A stretch of 64,000 bases of DNA from Arion vulgaris (lineage: Eukaryota > Mollusca > Gastropoda > Stylommatophora > Arionidae): contig CM036753.1 of assembly GCA_020796225.1 (NCBI GenBank), positions 84,239,941-84,303,940 of the forward strand, written 5' to 3'. The notes beneath the pieces are model-generated. The model saw only the letters and a list, made by a program, of their open reading frames with translations, was not told the origin of the DNA and did no database searches. Shown in pieces: positions 11,919 to 25,900 of the stretch (position 1 is its first letter; the number at the start of each line of letters is the position of its first letter). The position numbers and the translations under genes are program-made.

Positions 11919-14900
11919 GTAATGTTATTTTCATAACTTTACTACTCAGCCACCTTTTTTGTTGATATATCTATTTCACTGTCACATCGTCCCACCTTCG
12001 TCGCTCATATCACGCATATCACTATCTGTCACTGGGTCATCGCTTTCTTTGTTGACATCTGTCGGTCTCCTCTCACCGAGTCATCCCTTTCTTTTTGATA
12101 TTTCTGCCCCTCTCTCTGTGTCATCGCTTTCATGTTGAAATCTGTCGGTCTCCTCTCACTGTCATCGCTTTCTTTGTTATTTCTCTGTCCCGTTCTCTCT
12201 GTGTCATCGCTTTCTTTGTTGACATCTGTCCTCTCACTGTGTCATCGCGTTCTTTGTTGACATTTCTATGTTAACATTTCCATGTCTCCTCTCACTGTCA
12301 TCGCTTTCTATGTTGACATCTGTCGGTCTCCTCTCACTGTATCATCGCTTTCTATGTTGACATCTGTCGGTCTCCTCTCACTGTATCATCGCTTTCTATG
12401 TTGACATCTGTCGGTCTCCTCTCTCTGTGTTACCACTTTCTTTCTTGACATTTCTGTCTCCTCTCTCTGTGTCATCGCTTTCGTTGTTGACATCTATGTC
12501 ATTCTCTCCTTGACTTCTTTGATATCATTTCTGTCTATCTAAATGTCTCATCACCTTTTTATCATCTCACTGTCTTATAATATTCTTTCTTAATCTCTCA
12601 CTGTCTCGTCACATTCTTTCTTTATATTTCTCTCTCTCTTAGCACTTCGTCCTTGATATCTTCTAACGTGGTTTCATCATCTTTTTTCTGAATATCTATC
12701 GTGCATGCACGCCACAGACGACTCCTCCCATTCCCAATACTAATGTTTGCAACTGTGCGAGTTTTCAAATGGTTCGCTAAGAATAAATCATCATCAAATA
12801 GCTTGTCATGAGCAGAACTTTGCCACCCCAACAGTCCTCTGAAATTTCTCTCTCATAGGCCAGATGTCCTCTGCAGCCATCATGTTCAAACCATCAGTTA
12901 CATCCTGAATCCATCTTCTCTGTGGTCTTCTTCTTTTTGCCGGTATGTCTCCTTCCATGATGGTCTTCTCTAACCCTTCATGTCTTTTAATATGTCCAAA
13001 ATATCTCCAGAATAAATAGATCCCAGATATAAATACCACAATTGCAGTAAGGTAGCTTACGTATACTGTCTACTATACGCTTTCTGCTTCAAGACAAAAG
13101 TGATGACCAATGTATGTGGGATATCTTCGTCGATACATCCCACACAACATGACGTTATTGGTTGGTTACTGTACCGACGTTATTGCACTTCAGGCAGACC
13201 TTTAGGTGCTCAGTCTTCCCAACAGATATCGACATGTATGCATACGGATGATTTCCGTGTCTCGCTGGTTAAACACACTCCTCTCTGTCCATCAAGCATC
13301 CAGCTCTAATTGTACTTGGTATATAATCTATCAATGTTATGAAATATTGGAGCTATAATAGATGTTAAATGTGTATGCAAAGATTGTTGAATCCAAATCA
13401 ACGGAAAGTGACAATTGCTGTCCTACGTTGAAACCTATTATAAATATAGATGTATTTTTTTTTTTCCCAATCGTGGCATATCCTTTTTACAGGACATATC
13501 CATCAACCACAATGAACGAGTCGTTGATTTTTTATAAGCACCACTTATATGTTCAGTAGTTTGCATTGCTTTCTGAACGGTGAGGTCTATTTTTATCTTT
13601 ATGTAAAAATCCCACGGAAACGAATTTTCTTCCTAACTTGCCCACCGTGGGGTTTGAACTAGGTACGCTTGGATTTGTGATCGAGTTCACTATCGCTTGA
13701 GCTACAGACACTCACTATATATCAGAATTCAAACTATAATCATGATATCATCACATAGGTATTCAAAAGTCCTAGAATATGTTGATTATATGCAAATATA
13801 TATATCTATCCATAGTTGCACATAATCAACATATTCAGGACTCACTGAATACCTATGTGATGATATCATGATTATAGTTTGAATTCTGCTGCATTTTCTT
13901 TCTATTCAAAACTTTTCTAAGGTAGAATAGAAGATATGCATACCTTCATCTTTCTCAACACACCAGTAATGAAATTTAAAATTGCACAAAAACAACCAAC
14001 ACGCCGTGTCCTCGTGTCTTCATTATGCATGTGTGATGAGTATGGGAAGTGATGCGCCACCAGCTCTAAAAGTGTGAGCGCAGCCTGAAGACATAGACTG
14101 TAGTAGTAGGATTTGCTGATTATTTGTGCACAACCCGTTACGTACTTGAAATATTTGTGAAGCACTGCACGGTCTAGTTTTTTCAATGCGATGATGATGT
14201 GTAACTAGTGTAACGTTTTCTTTGTGCTGATGTTCAGAAGTCTTACGAGCGTGCAAGTTTTTAGCATTTAAAAAAAAATTACAGCATTTTGTAGAATACA
14301 TTTTCATACGGATGGTTGCTAATTTATGTTATGTAGTTGGTTTCATAAGTTACCAGCTTAATTTAAGGCTTTCTGGTAATGGAAATTTGGACTGTTTTTA
14401 AGTTATTCATGTTTAATTAACATCGCCGACGAATTTGTGTACATATAGTGGTGTCTGTTATTGATTGATGGAACAATTGTGTGTTTTTTTTTCTGGATAT
14501 TCGTACTTATTATTTGTATGTCCAAAACGGTAGCTACTATATTGTATCCTGTATTGTTCTACTATCTCTGTCACACACAGTCATTTTATGATAATCACCA
14601 TATTCATTAACATATGTCGTCTCCACATTATGATAATCACCATATTCATTAGCATATGTCGTCTCCACATCGAAGGCGGACTGCAATGGATTTCCAGTAA
14701 ATTCTATGTGTCCTAATGTCACACTCCGACAGGCTACTATTTCTCTCCCAATTATATCTCTTGTCCTTCCCTCTTTAAAATGCACAAAGCTGTATCTTCA
14801 ATATGGCCTTAAACAATATATGTTGTCTTTTAATATGACCAACATAACCCCTTTTATTTATTTGAGTAATTATCTTTTAGCTCTTAGTTGTAACATCACT

Positions 14901-15553
14901 TCTGTATGTTTCCGGCTCTAGATGATGCTCTCATTCTATGTGTTTATGACAAGAGGTTGAGTTCATTAGAAGTCAACGGAAAACTGGTTAGAATCGACAT
15001 CGTAACACCCTGGCCGCAACCATTGGTACTCAGTTCATTTTAGTTAGCCGACAGTGTCAGCACCATAGTACTTGACTATTCAACCATTTTTTATTGCCTC
15101 CTGAAGTCACAAATAAAATTACATTGTTATCTTTCAATTCGTGTTTGAATGTAACACATTAATTTCCATCATTGTTGGCTGGCTTGTTTTTGTCTTATTT
15201 GAGTGAGTCCGCATTATTCCATTAACATATTCAATTTGTTTACTTCATGTAGATTGTTCTAAAAAAAACATACAAGTTGTGCACAATAATAATAATATTT
15301 CCCGTAACCTTTTCAGACCTAAGGGTATGAGGTGATGTCACTTCACATTTCTAGACCATAGTATGCAGAAGGTAGGACGGTCAATTCCTTTCCCCGCGTG
15401 TGGCACGTGGAGTGTAGGATTGAACCCACAACCATCGTGTGCCCGAATCGATAGGTGAACGCCCTATGCATTACGCTAACCCAGCGTTTCCCAAAGTGGG
15501 CGATAACCTCCTCAGTGGGCGCTGAAGCGATCTATCTATCTATTTATCTATCT

Positions 15554-15584
<31 letters not shown>

Positions 15585-16920
15585 CTCTCTCTGTCTGTCT
15601 GTTCTATGTCTATCTATCTATCTAGCTAGCTACTAGCTAGCTATCCTCTAATCCTATTTTGCCTTTCAGCGTCAGGTCGAAAAAGGAGACACCTGTAGCA
15701 AGCTTCTCTTTGCACCTTGCCTTTCTTTCTCTTCTCCAGTCCTGATTTGCCTCACAGCTTCAGGGTAAGAAGAGTTTTCTAGCACGGTGAGTTTTGTGTG
15801 TGCTTCATAAATAGTGTCTTTCGTCGCTCCTGTTATCTCTGAGGTTCGCCGGCCTTTTGCTTTGTATCCACTGTATCGGAGCAACATTGCTCTCTGTGGT
15901 GATCATTGCCTATTGGTAATCATTGCCTGTTGGTAATCTCAAGCGTTCGAGAGGGGTAAAGATAGTGGGTTCAGAAGAATTGGGGGGTTTGTTTCCTTAA
16001 AGAAGAAATTAATAATAAATATTTTCGTGATTTTGCGATTGAATAATCATTTAAAATTTGAATTCTACATTTTAATTCATCTTATGCCCGTCTTACACGA
16101 TCCATTTTTTCAATCAATTTTCTATTTCATGCATATATTCATTTGAAAATTGACGTGGTTACAGACATATATACAAATTTTCTATGTCAAAGAGAAAATA
16201 GAGCATGTATATATGTGGGAGGGGCGTTGGCAAACTGTTATAATGTGGAGGGGGGCGATACAAAGTTTATGTTGTGCAAAGTGGGCGGTGGGCCAAAAAG
16301 TTTGGGAATCTATGTACTAACCCATCCCACTGCACAATAATACTTATAGAATTTGTACAGTGAATAGAATACAGGAAATCCAAGTCACTGTCAGCATAGA
16401 ACGTCGGAACATTGCTATTAACAAACATCAACTATAGTTAGGATCTTTCAAGTTGTATTTCTTACCAGCTGAACCACTTGACCATGACCTGCAGATGTGT
16501 ATGTTTTTGGTGAAATGTGACATGTAAGGATGTTACTACTTCTCAGTCGTGGATACACCCGAGTGTATGTTCATGACGAAGTCGAGAAACACAACATCGA
16601 CTGTGTGTTATAGAAGAAATAGCGCCCGAGTGGTTACTGGGGCCCAAATTGGGTGTAAAGAATAGAACCACTGTTACCTGCCACGCATGTCGTAAGAGGC
16701 GACTAAGGAGGTTGGGCTAGCTACCCTACACCGTAAAAACACTAGATGGCTACAGAACGGAGAGCGAACCGAGTAAACGCTGGCTGAAACCGGACACATC
16801 GCCGAAGGATAGGCATCAGAACTCCAAATGGTGCTGAAGATGTGACGTAAAAATACGTTCTTGGCAAAGGCTGTTTATATATCACAATAAGAATGATCAT
16901 GACCCAAAACAAACAAAAAC

Positions 16921-16957
<37 letters not shown>

Positions 16958-19900
16958 TTTTATGAACCCCAGGGAAGACATGACAGTAAAGCTCTTTTCT
17001 TGGAGAGCTAGCGGGTCCTTCTTTTCTCTGGTCCTGTTTTGCGTCACAGCGTCATGATAAGAAGAAATGTATAGAACTGACTTTTGTGGGCGCTTCATAA
17101 ACAGTGTTTTTCATCGCCTCTGTTATCTCTGATGTCCACATTTTCGTGTTATTAAATACCGCTCGTCTGTAGGGCTAGACAAGGGTATCGTAAGAAATAT
17201 AACGTTTGGTTCGAATCCAGTGTTTGGTAATGTGTTTGTTTTTCTCGGATGATCCTAATACTTGTTTACCTTATATTTATTGAACATATAGCAGAAATAT
17301 AGATCTGTAACGTGTATTCATTGCTTTTTGGATAACTCATGATTCGTAAGTTATTCAAACATTCCCTTCCAGCGCATATCCTTAGTGTCCATTTATTGAA
17401 ACAATGTTTTGCTACACTAGTGTCCTGATTAGATTTTGGCTAGTGAAAATAACGTTTCTTAGGCTCATAATCAGGTTAGACATAGACAGCCTGGCATATC
17501 CTTAGTGTCTCTCCACTGCTATAGAAATCTGGCATATCCTTAGTGTCTCTCCACTGCTATATGAAAATCCTGGCATATCCTTAGTGTCTCTCCACTGCAT
17601 GCTATATGAAAATCCTGCTACTTATCCTCTAGCATGAATCTCTCCACTGCTGTAGAAATCCTGGCATATCCTTAGTGTCTCTCCACTGCATGCTATATGA
17701 AAATCCTGGCATATCCTTAGTGTCTCTCCACTGCTAGCTATATGAAAATCCTGGCATATCCTTATAGCTCGTCCAGCAAGTGAAAATCGCATTCTAGGCT
17801 CACTGTATAGAATGCTATCTTGCTTTCTAGTTGGATTTATTCTTACTCTTTGAAAATCCCGGAAATGCTTCCACTGCTGAGTTGAACCAGGATCTAGGTT
17901 GTGATCGAATTACTACTGCTAAGCCACATACGCTCGCGTTAGTTTTATATGAATGTTGATTTACTTAGATGCAATATCATTCATAGTGATTACTGTTTAA
18001 TGCGAGATCAATACTGAACATGGTTGTTATATTTTTTATCTTTGATAAATAAAACACTAGACATGTCAATTGTTTAACATCATTTGTAGTGATATGTAAC
18101 GGCTAGTAGCTCAAGCGGTAGTGAGCTCGATCACAAACTCAAGCGTACCTGGTTCAAACCCCATGGTAGGCAAGTTTGGGAAGCAAATTCGTTTCCGTGG
18201 GATTTTTACAAAGGTAAAATTAGACCTCACCGTTCAGAAAGCAATGGCAAACTACTGAACGTATAGGTGGTGCCTAGAAAATCGACTCGTTACTGTGGTT
18301 GGTGGCTACGTCCTTTAGGATATGCCACGATTTAAACACAAACAATAATCATTGTGCCTAACGCCTGTTTTATTTCTTCGGCTTCAGCCGTAATCAGAAT
18401 TTCAAGGGGGAAAAAGTGTCTCTAAATAACAGTATGTTTCAGTGTTTTCGTGATCAGGATTAAGTTTTCACCTGTTATTATTTTTATTGATGTTATTATT
18501 ATTACTTTATTATTATTATTGTTTTGTCTTGAATATATGAATACACTAACTACGGTACTTTAACTAGAACATGAGGTGTTCTAGTACAGAGTGTGTGGTT
18601 GGAGGGTAAACATATAACTAATACATGTAAGCCTAGTATCAAATGCTAGTTTATATTAGGTTTTCTTGGAATCGAATCAGTATGATACTTTATTTAAAAA
18701 AACGATTGAGATTTAGTGTTGTGTATTTTATGAATGATAAGCTACAGTTAGTACATCTTTCTCAGTTAATGAAATCACAGCCAATGAATCACAGGTGTAG
18801 TACATCTTTCTCAAGTTAATGAAATCACAGCCAATGAATCACATGTGTTGATCATTTTTGTGCGGCCATTCTTCTTCTACGAACGATCGACCACTTTAAA
18901 AATATCAACTCACATGGGCTGTAGCTAGACAAGAGCACTAAACTGGAATTCAAAGAAAAATAGTAAAACAACATGGAACCGGTTTCGTTAGTTGCCACGC
19001 GCTTAGGAAGCGTGTTATGGGAGAGATGGGAGCACATATTGACTAATTGGTTCGATGTGTAGTGATGATGATCTGACTAAACTAACTGTAGCTACTATAA
19101 ACTTTTGCGTGTCCATGTCAGTAGATTGACTCTCAGATCCATCTATGTTTGAGGCCCTACGTATGTTAGCCACTTGTGACATAGCTATCCCGAATTAGAA
19201 ACACACAGTTCGACATAATATAGTGCCCTCATTAACGATGTCTGAGAAAACCACTTCAGAATTGCTTAAATCTTCATTCTTATACAGTCGGTGAATGCAA
19301 TGTTGACTCCATTCTGTTCTTAGCGTATGTATTGACGTAGTCCTCATTCCTTCCTTTCGTTCGCTTGAAATATTGTCTATATATTCAATGTTGTCTCTTG
19401 TTTAAACTTCGTTGTCTTTTGTAGCTCACACAGAGATCCGTGTAGTTTTATGTCCTGTTGACTTATTGTTTTAGTCCAAGCTACCAATCTTCATGTTTCT
19501 GCTCAGCATACAGCACAGACCACTCCGGCATGCATCAACGTCACATTCCCATTGCTTTATCAGCTAATCCATTTCAAGAGTTGCTTTCACATTCTCTGTA
19601 TTTCTCTGGTGAAGTCAAACTGTATACAAAGGTTAAATATAAAACACGAAGTGAGGTACAGAATGTTGTAAGCTGTACAGAATACAACGTACTAAATTGG
19701 CGTTTCTAAGAAAAGGGCTTTATCAAGCAAATGATATTTAACAAAAATATTCAAGAACTCGCAACGATGGTATCATACGACAAAAGAACACATAAAGTGA
19801 TTGAATAGCGATCTGTTTAAAAATATGATTTCAAACTAAACAATCAATTTTCGTTCACTTTCATGTCAATTCACATCTTTTTCACAGATGGCTAATGAAT

Positions 19901-22900
19901 CCTTTCATGTGTATCGTGTTTCATATTGTGTTGTTGTTTTTAACTTTCATCTTTGCTTGATAAATGCTTTGTGGTCGAAACGTCGATATAATCTGTTGTA
20001 CATTCTTCAACTACACTAGTTCGTGTTTTGATACTGTATGTGTCCCTATCAAGTGGAAAACAATTTCTTACAGAGCTTTGTTCGAATTTCTGAGATTACG
20101 CTAGGGGATTTTCTAGGACAGCGTTGCCCAAACTGGGGTATTGATATATTTCCAAATCCGGGGACCGCGGGTACTCCAGGCGGTCCTCAGGCGCTTGAAT
20201 AAATATTATGATCTTTGACATTTCAAACAGAAAAATACATTTTTAAACATGTATAAAAACAGTGGTAAACTAGTTGCTATGCGAAATCAAAGGACCCGGA
20301 CCAGACCAGAGTCTAAATGTCTGACAGGACAAAATGAAAGATGATTTGAAGTTTCCACAGTTGAGAAATTGAGCCAGCTTGATGGTTTGTGTGTGTAATA
20401 TCGCATGTTTTTGGGGTCCAGCAGCAAAATGTATTTAAAGGGTCTGCGCTAATGCAAAGTTTGGGAACCGCTTCTCAGGACATAGGAATTAAGGCCGTTT
20501 GCCTGAGGCTGTCGCCACGCATGTGTACATTATCTGGGGTTTTCCCCTAACAGAAACTTTACTGAGAGTCGACACAGATGTTTCTTGAGGAAACCGCACG
20601 AGTAATAACCATTCGGCCACCGTTATGTCTTTTTATACCTAACAATATTGCATATATAATTTAGTTAGTGTATTTGTTCTTCCTTGGTTCAAGTATTTCA
20701 ATGTGTATTTCTATATTATCAGTTGATTGTTGGTCTTTGGTTCAAGTATTTCAATATTTGTATCTGTATTTCCATATTATCAGTTGATGTTGGTCTTTGG
20801 TTCAAGTATTTCAAATATGTATTTCCATATTATCAGTTGATTGTTGGTCTTTGGTTCAAGTATTTCAATATATGTATTTCCATATTATCAGTTGAATGTT
20901 GGTCTTTGGTTCAAGTATTTCAATATATGTATTTCCATATTATCAGTTGAATGTTGGTCTTTGGTTCAAGTATTTCAATATATGTATTTCCATATTATCA
21001 GTTGAATGTTGGTCTTTGGTTCAAGTATTTCAATATATGTATTTCCAAGTATTTCAATAATATATGTATTTCCATATTATCAGTTGAATGTTGGTCTTTG
21101 TTTCAAGTATTTCAATATATGTATTTCCATATTATCAGTTGAATGTTGGTCTTTGTTTCAAGTATTTCAATATATGTATTTCCATATTATCAGTTATGTT
21201 GGTTTTGTTTCAAGTATTTCAATATGTGCAGTTCCGTATTTCAATTTGATGTTCTCCTTCGTATTTCATTTTATTTGCCATGCCTTTCAGTGATTGTTCG
21301 TCTGTGTATATATTTTATATAAATTTATATTCTGTATTGAATATTATCATAGTTGAGATCTTCCTGTTAGAAGAATTAACAATGTTACTATTTCCCAAGT
21401 ATTTCAATATATGTATTTCCCAAGTATTTCAATATATGTATTTCCATATTATCAGTTGAATGTTGGTCTTTGGTTCAAGTATTTCAATATATGTATTTCC
21501 CAAGTATTTCAATATATGTATTTCCATATTATCAGTTGATTGTTGGTCTTTGGTTCAAGTATTTCAATATATGTATTTCCCAAGTATTTCAATATATGTA
21601 TTTCCATATTATCAGTTGATTGTTGGTCTTTGGTTCAAGTATTTCAATATATGTATTTCCATATTATCAGTTGAATGTTGGTCTTTGGTTCAAGTATTTC
21701 AATATATGTATTTCCATATTATCAGTTGAATGTTGGTCTTTGGTTCAAGTATTTCAATATATGTATTTCCATATTATCAGTTGAATGTTGGTCTTTGGTT
21801 CAAGTATTTCAATATATGTATTTCCATATTATCAGTTGATTGTTGGTCTTTGGTTCAAGTATTTCAATATATGTATTTCCATATTATCAGTTGATTGTTG
21901 GTCTTTGGTTCAAGTATTTCAATATATGTATTTCCATATTATCAGTTGATTGTTGGTCTTTGGTTCAAGTATTTCAATATGTGCAGTTCCGTATTGTCAT
22001 TTGATGTTCTCCGTTGTCGTTTCCTCTTTACTCTGTGCCATGCCTTTAGCGATGTTCTCGTTGTGTGTGTGTATATATATATAAATTTATATTCGTGTAT
22101 AGAGAATACTTGTATCATAGTTGAGATCTTCCTGTGTAAGAAAGAGATCGAACACACATGGTTACTCATCGAAGTGCAATGATGATGGTCCAATCAATAA
22201 ACTTGTATTCGTTAAATAAAATATCTGTTACATGTAATAGTCAACTTGTGGAAAGTAAAATAACAGCGAATCTGTGGCATGGAATGATTATCTTTTCCCC
22301 CCTTGTAGTAGAGCGCATAGCCTAGTGTTGTACTTGCATCAGTGGCATGGAATACTGATCTTTTCCTCCCCTTGTAGTAGAGCGCGTAGCCTAGTGTTGT
22401 ACTTGCATCAGTGGCATGGAATACTGATCTTTTCTCCTTCTCTCCTGTAGCCTAGTGTTGTACTTGCATCAGTGGCATGGAATACTGATCTTTCCTCCTT
22501 CTCTCCTGTAGCCTAGTGTTGTACTTGCATCAGTGGCATGGAATACTGATCTTTCCTCCTTCTCTCCTGTAGCCTAGTGTTGTACTTGCATCAGTGGCAT
22601 GGAATACTGATCTTTCCTCTCTCTCCCCCCCTGTAGTAGAGCGCGTAGTCTAGTGTTGTACTTGCATCAGTGGCATGGAATACTGATCTTTTCCCCCCTT
22701 GTAGTAGAGCGCATAGCCTAGTGTTGTACTTGCATCAGTGGCATGGAATACTGATCTTTCCTCCTCTCCTCCCTCCCCTCCCTTGTAGTAGAGCGCATAG
22801 CCTAGTGTTGTACTTGCATCAGTGGCATGGAATACTGATCTTTCCTCCTTCTCTCCGTATGCAATGTTGTACTTGCATCAGTGGCATGAAACTTGTCTTC

Positions 22901-25900
22901 CTCCTTAATCCTCCTTCCTCCTCCCGTAAGAGGCATAGCCTAGAATGTTGTACTTGAATCATGGATGGAATATTATCTTTTCCCCTTGTAGTAGAGCGCA
23001 TAGCCTAGTGTTGTACTTGCATCAGTGGCATGGAATACTGATCTTCTCTCTCCCCTCCTGTAGTAGAGCGCGTAGTCTAGTGTTGTACTTGCATCAGTGG
23101 CATGGAATACTGATCTTTTCTCCCTTGTAGTAGAGCGCATAGCTAGTGTTGTACTTGCATCAAGTGGCATGGAATACTGATCTTTCTCCCTTCTTCATGT
23201 AGCCTAGTGTTGTACTTGCATCAGTGGCATGGAATACTGATCTTTTCCCCCCTTGTAGTAGAGCGCATAGCCTAGTGTTGTACTTGCATCAGTGGCATGG
23301 AATACTGATCTTCCTCTCTCCTCCCTCCGTAGTAGAGCGCGTAGCCTAGTGTTGCACTTGCATCATGGCATGGAATACTGATCTTTTCCCCTTGTAGTAG
23401 AGCGCATAGCCTAGTGTTGTACTTGCATCAATGGCATGGAATACTGATCTTTTCCCCCCTTGTAGTAGAGCGCGTAACCTAGTGTTGTACTTGCATCAAT
23501 GGCATGGAATACTGATCCTCTTTCCCCCTCTTCCTAGTAGAGCGCGTAGCCTAGTGTAGTGCTTGCTACGCAATCAAGAGGTGCATCACGCTAAAAAACA
23601 AAATACTGGGAGGTATTTAACACTTCTACCTATGGATTCAAATGCTTCTCGAATCAAGTTACCTCTACACCTTTGCTTCTCAAATCATATTTACTTCCAC
23701 GCCCTTGCTTCTCCAATATCTCGTGTTCTCTCTCTCTCTCTCTCTACTCTGTCTGTCCTTATGTCTGGTCTGTCCGTCTGTCTGTCTGTGTCTCCGTCTG
23801 TCTCTCTCTCCTCTCTTCTCTCTCTCTCTCTCTCTGTGCACACCTGTGCTTGATATTTTGCTGAAGAAACACTATATGAGTTTTCAATTGAATATTCTCG
23901 ACATGAATGCTAGTGATCAACTGACAAGATGACGCTAAAAAGCAAAAACAAAACTGATGTTTATAATAAACTGGTTCATTCAGATTAAATAAATATGCAT
24001 CCACACAGACTTTAGTCAGTCAACACGTATATGTTTCCTGAACATCATTGTGTTCTACACGGCTTGTACAGTGCTTATTTTACTTGTTGTAGTTAGCGTC
24101 TCTGCTTAAGCACTTAACATCACCTTACAAGCTGTGTGTTGCTATGATTTACATCTTGAGTTGAGCATTGTTCGGTCGCATTGCAACACAGGCTTATGTA
24201 CTCATTATACCTGATTTTATGTCCACGATGAAAACCTTTGTATCAAATATTTTTTAGTGTTTTAACTAAGTGGCATTGATTTGAAAAAAAAACACAATTA
24301 GCATCTATCTTTAATTTAGGAAACAAAATTAGTCTTGCTAGTTTTTAAAAAAAAATTCTCTTTCAACGCGATGTTGCTCTTCCTCTCCCTGTTGTCTCTT
24401 CAACATCTGGCATGAACATTACGGACCAAAATCCCCGGGTTCATGCCAAGAATGAAACAATTAGAGAAGTTGTGTGTTCTTGCTATGCTGTTGTGAAACT
24501 CTAGCTTTACCTTTCTATTTCACCCTAGCCCAAATCTCATGTGATACAATCGATATTATAAACATAATACAATGTTGTTCATTGTTGTGATATATGATAT
24601 TGTTTATAATAATATGAATAATAACGGACGCGTTTTCAAAACACGTGATTGATATATTGACGAATAGTGTTAGGACCGTATATTTATTTAACTAGCGGCA
24701 CACGATGGTCAATAGAGTTCGCAGTAGCGTAGTTGTTGTGAACCCACTTCTTATGCTAGTCGTCCGGGTTTAATTTCACAGTGAGTGTGGAATATGTTTC
24801 CGTCTACAACGGCTCTCATGTCGACCCAGCCTAAATTTGGTACGAGGAAAAGCACTGGGAAGTGAAGACGTCGGCCTGTGTTATGTTGAACACATCACAC
24901 ATTGTGTGCCGACGGTCAGTAAATAATATAGGTCTAACACCATATTGCCCAATATACCTCGAGGTATGAAAAATGCTTCATTTTACATGATAGTCAATAT
25001 CACGCTGAAATGCAATACCAAGGTGAAAGTGCTATTGTTGCACTTTCATTGTTCACACGCGAGAGGACGCACCCACAGTTTGTAGAAAGGTGTGCAATAG
25101 TAGTTACAATACAGTACACACAATTATCACCTGATTGTTTTCCAGTTAATATAAATCAATTTTAAACATCAAATATTGACAACTTCAAGAGAGAAATAAT
25201 GTAAGATACATCTAAATCATGTAGTTAGTGTCAATCAGATTTGTAATACAGGAAATATGAAAGAATACTTTTAGTGTCGCAATTTGTTGTTAAATCTACG
25301 TACGTCTTCGCGATTGTTCTGTGACTTTTTAAAAAAACACATATACATATATAGATAGTATCTGTTCAGCTTGTTATGTGGTTGGACACGGTGCGGTTAT
25401 TTTAAGCACACATGCGTCATCACACTCGTATAGACACGCCAACTTCTCATTCGTTAAGTGCATAAATATATAATTCCCGCATTCACTTCTCTTTAACATC
25501 ATTTCTCGCACCATCCACTTTTCTTTCTCATTGTACCATTTATCCTGCCATATCCTCTATTGTTTGTTCTAGAATCACTAATTGTTAACTACACTTGTCA
25601 GTTCATGATTTGAGCCAGATTGTAGGTGGTATCTTGTGATGTGGTTTATAGCGGTTAAACTAGGATTATATTGTGTGCATGTAGACCCATCATGGTGGAA
25701 CGGATTAGCGTAATGCATAAGCGTTCTCTATCGCTCGGACATAAGAGGGTTGCGGGTTCAATCCTACACTCGACGTTTACAACGAGGAAAGGAATTGGCC
25801 TTCCTACCTCCCAAACATCCGGATTTAGATATATGAAATGACTCCATACCATAAGGTCTGAAAATGCTACGTGAAATTTTATTACTTTCTTCATAAATAT

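Larger units (their letters stand above)
15303..16335 (-). mobile_element. SINE family D copy split by a hAT-like insertion
   Basis: 15303-15481 matches the family D SINE up to the word gctaacc, and 16317-16335 resumes with ctaacccatcccactgcaca, as in the intact copy at 5868-5878. The break coincides with the ends of the element at 15482-16314. Confidence 0.75.

Noticed and set aside
23563..23932. Overlapping Leu/Ser-rich ORFs
   Set aside because: They are low-complexity translations of a CT microsatellite.
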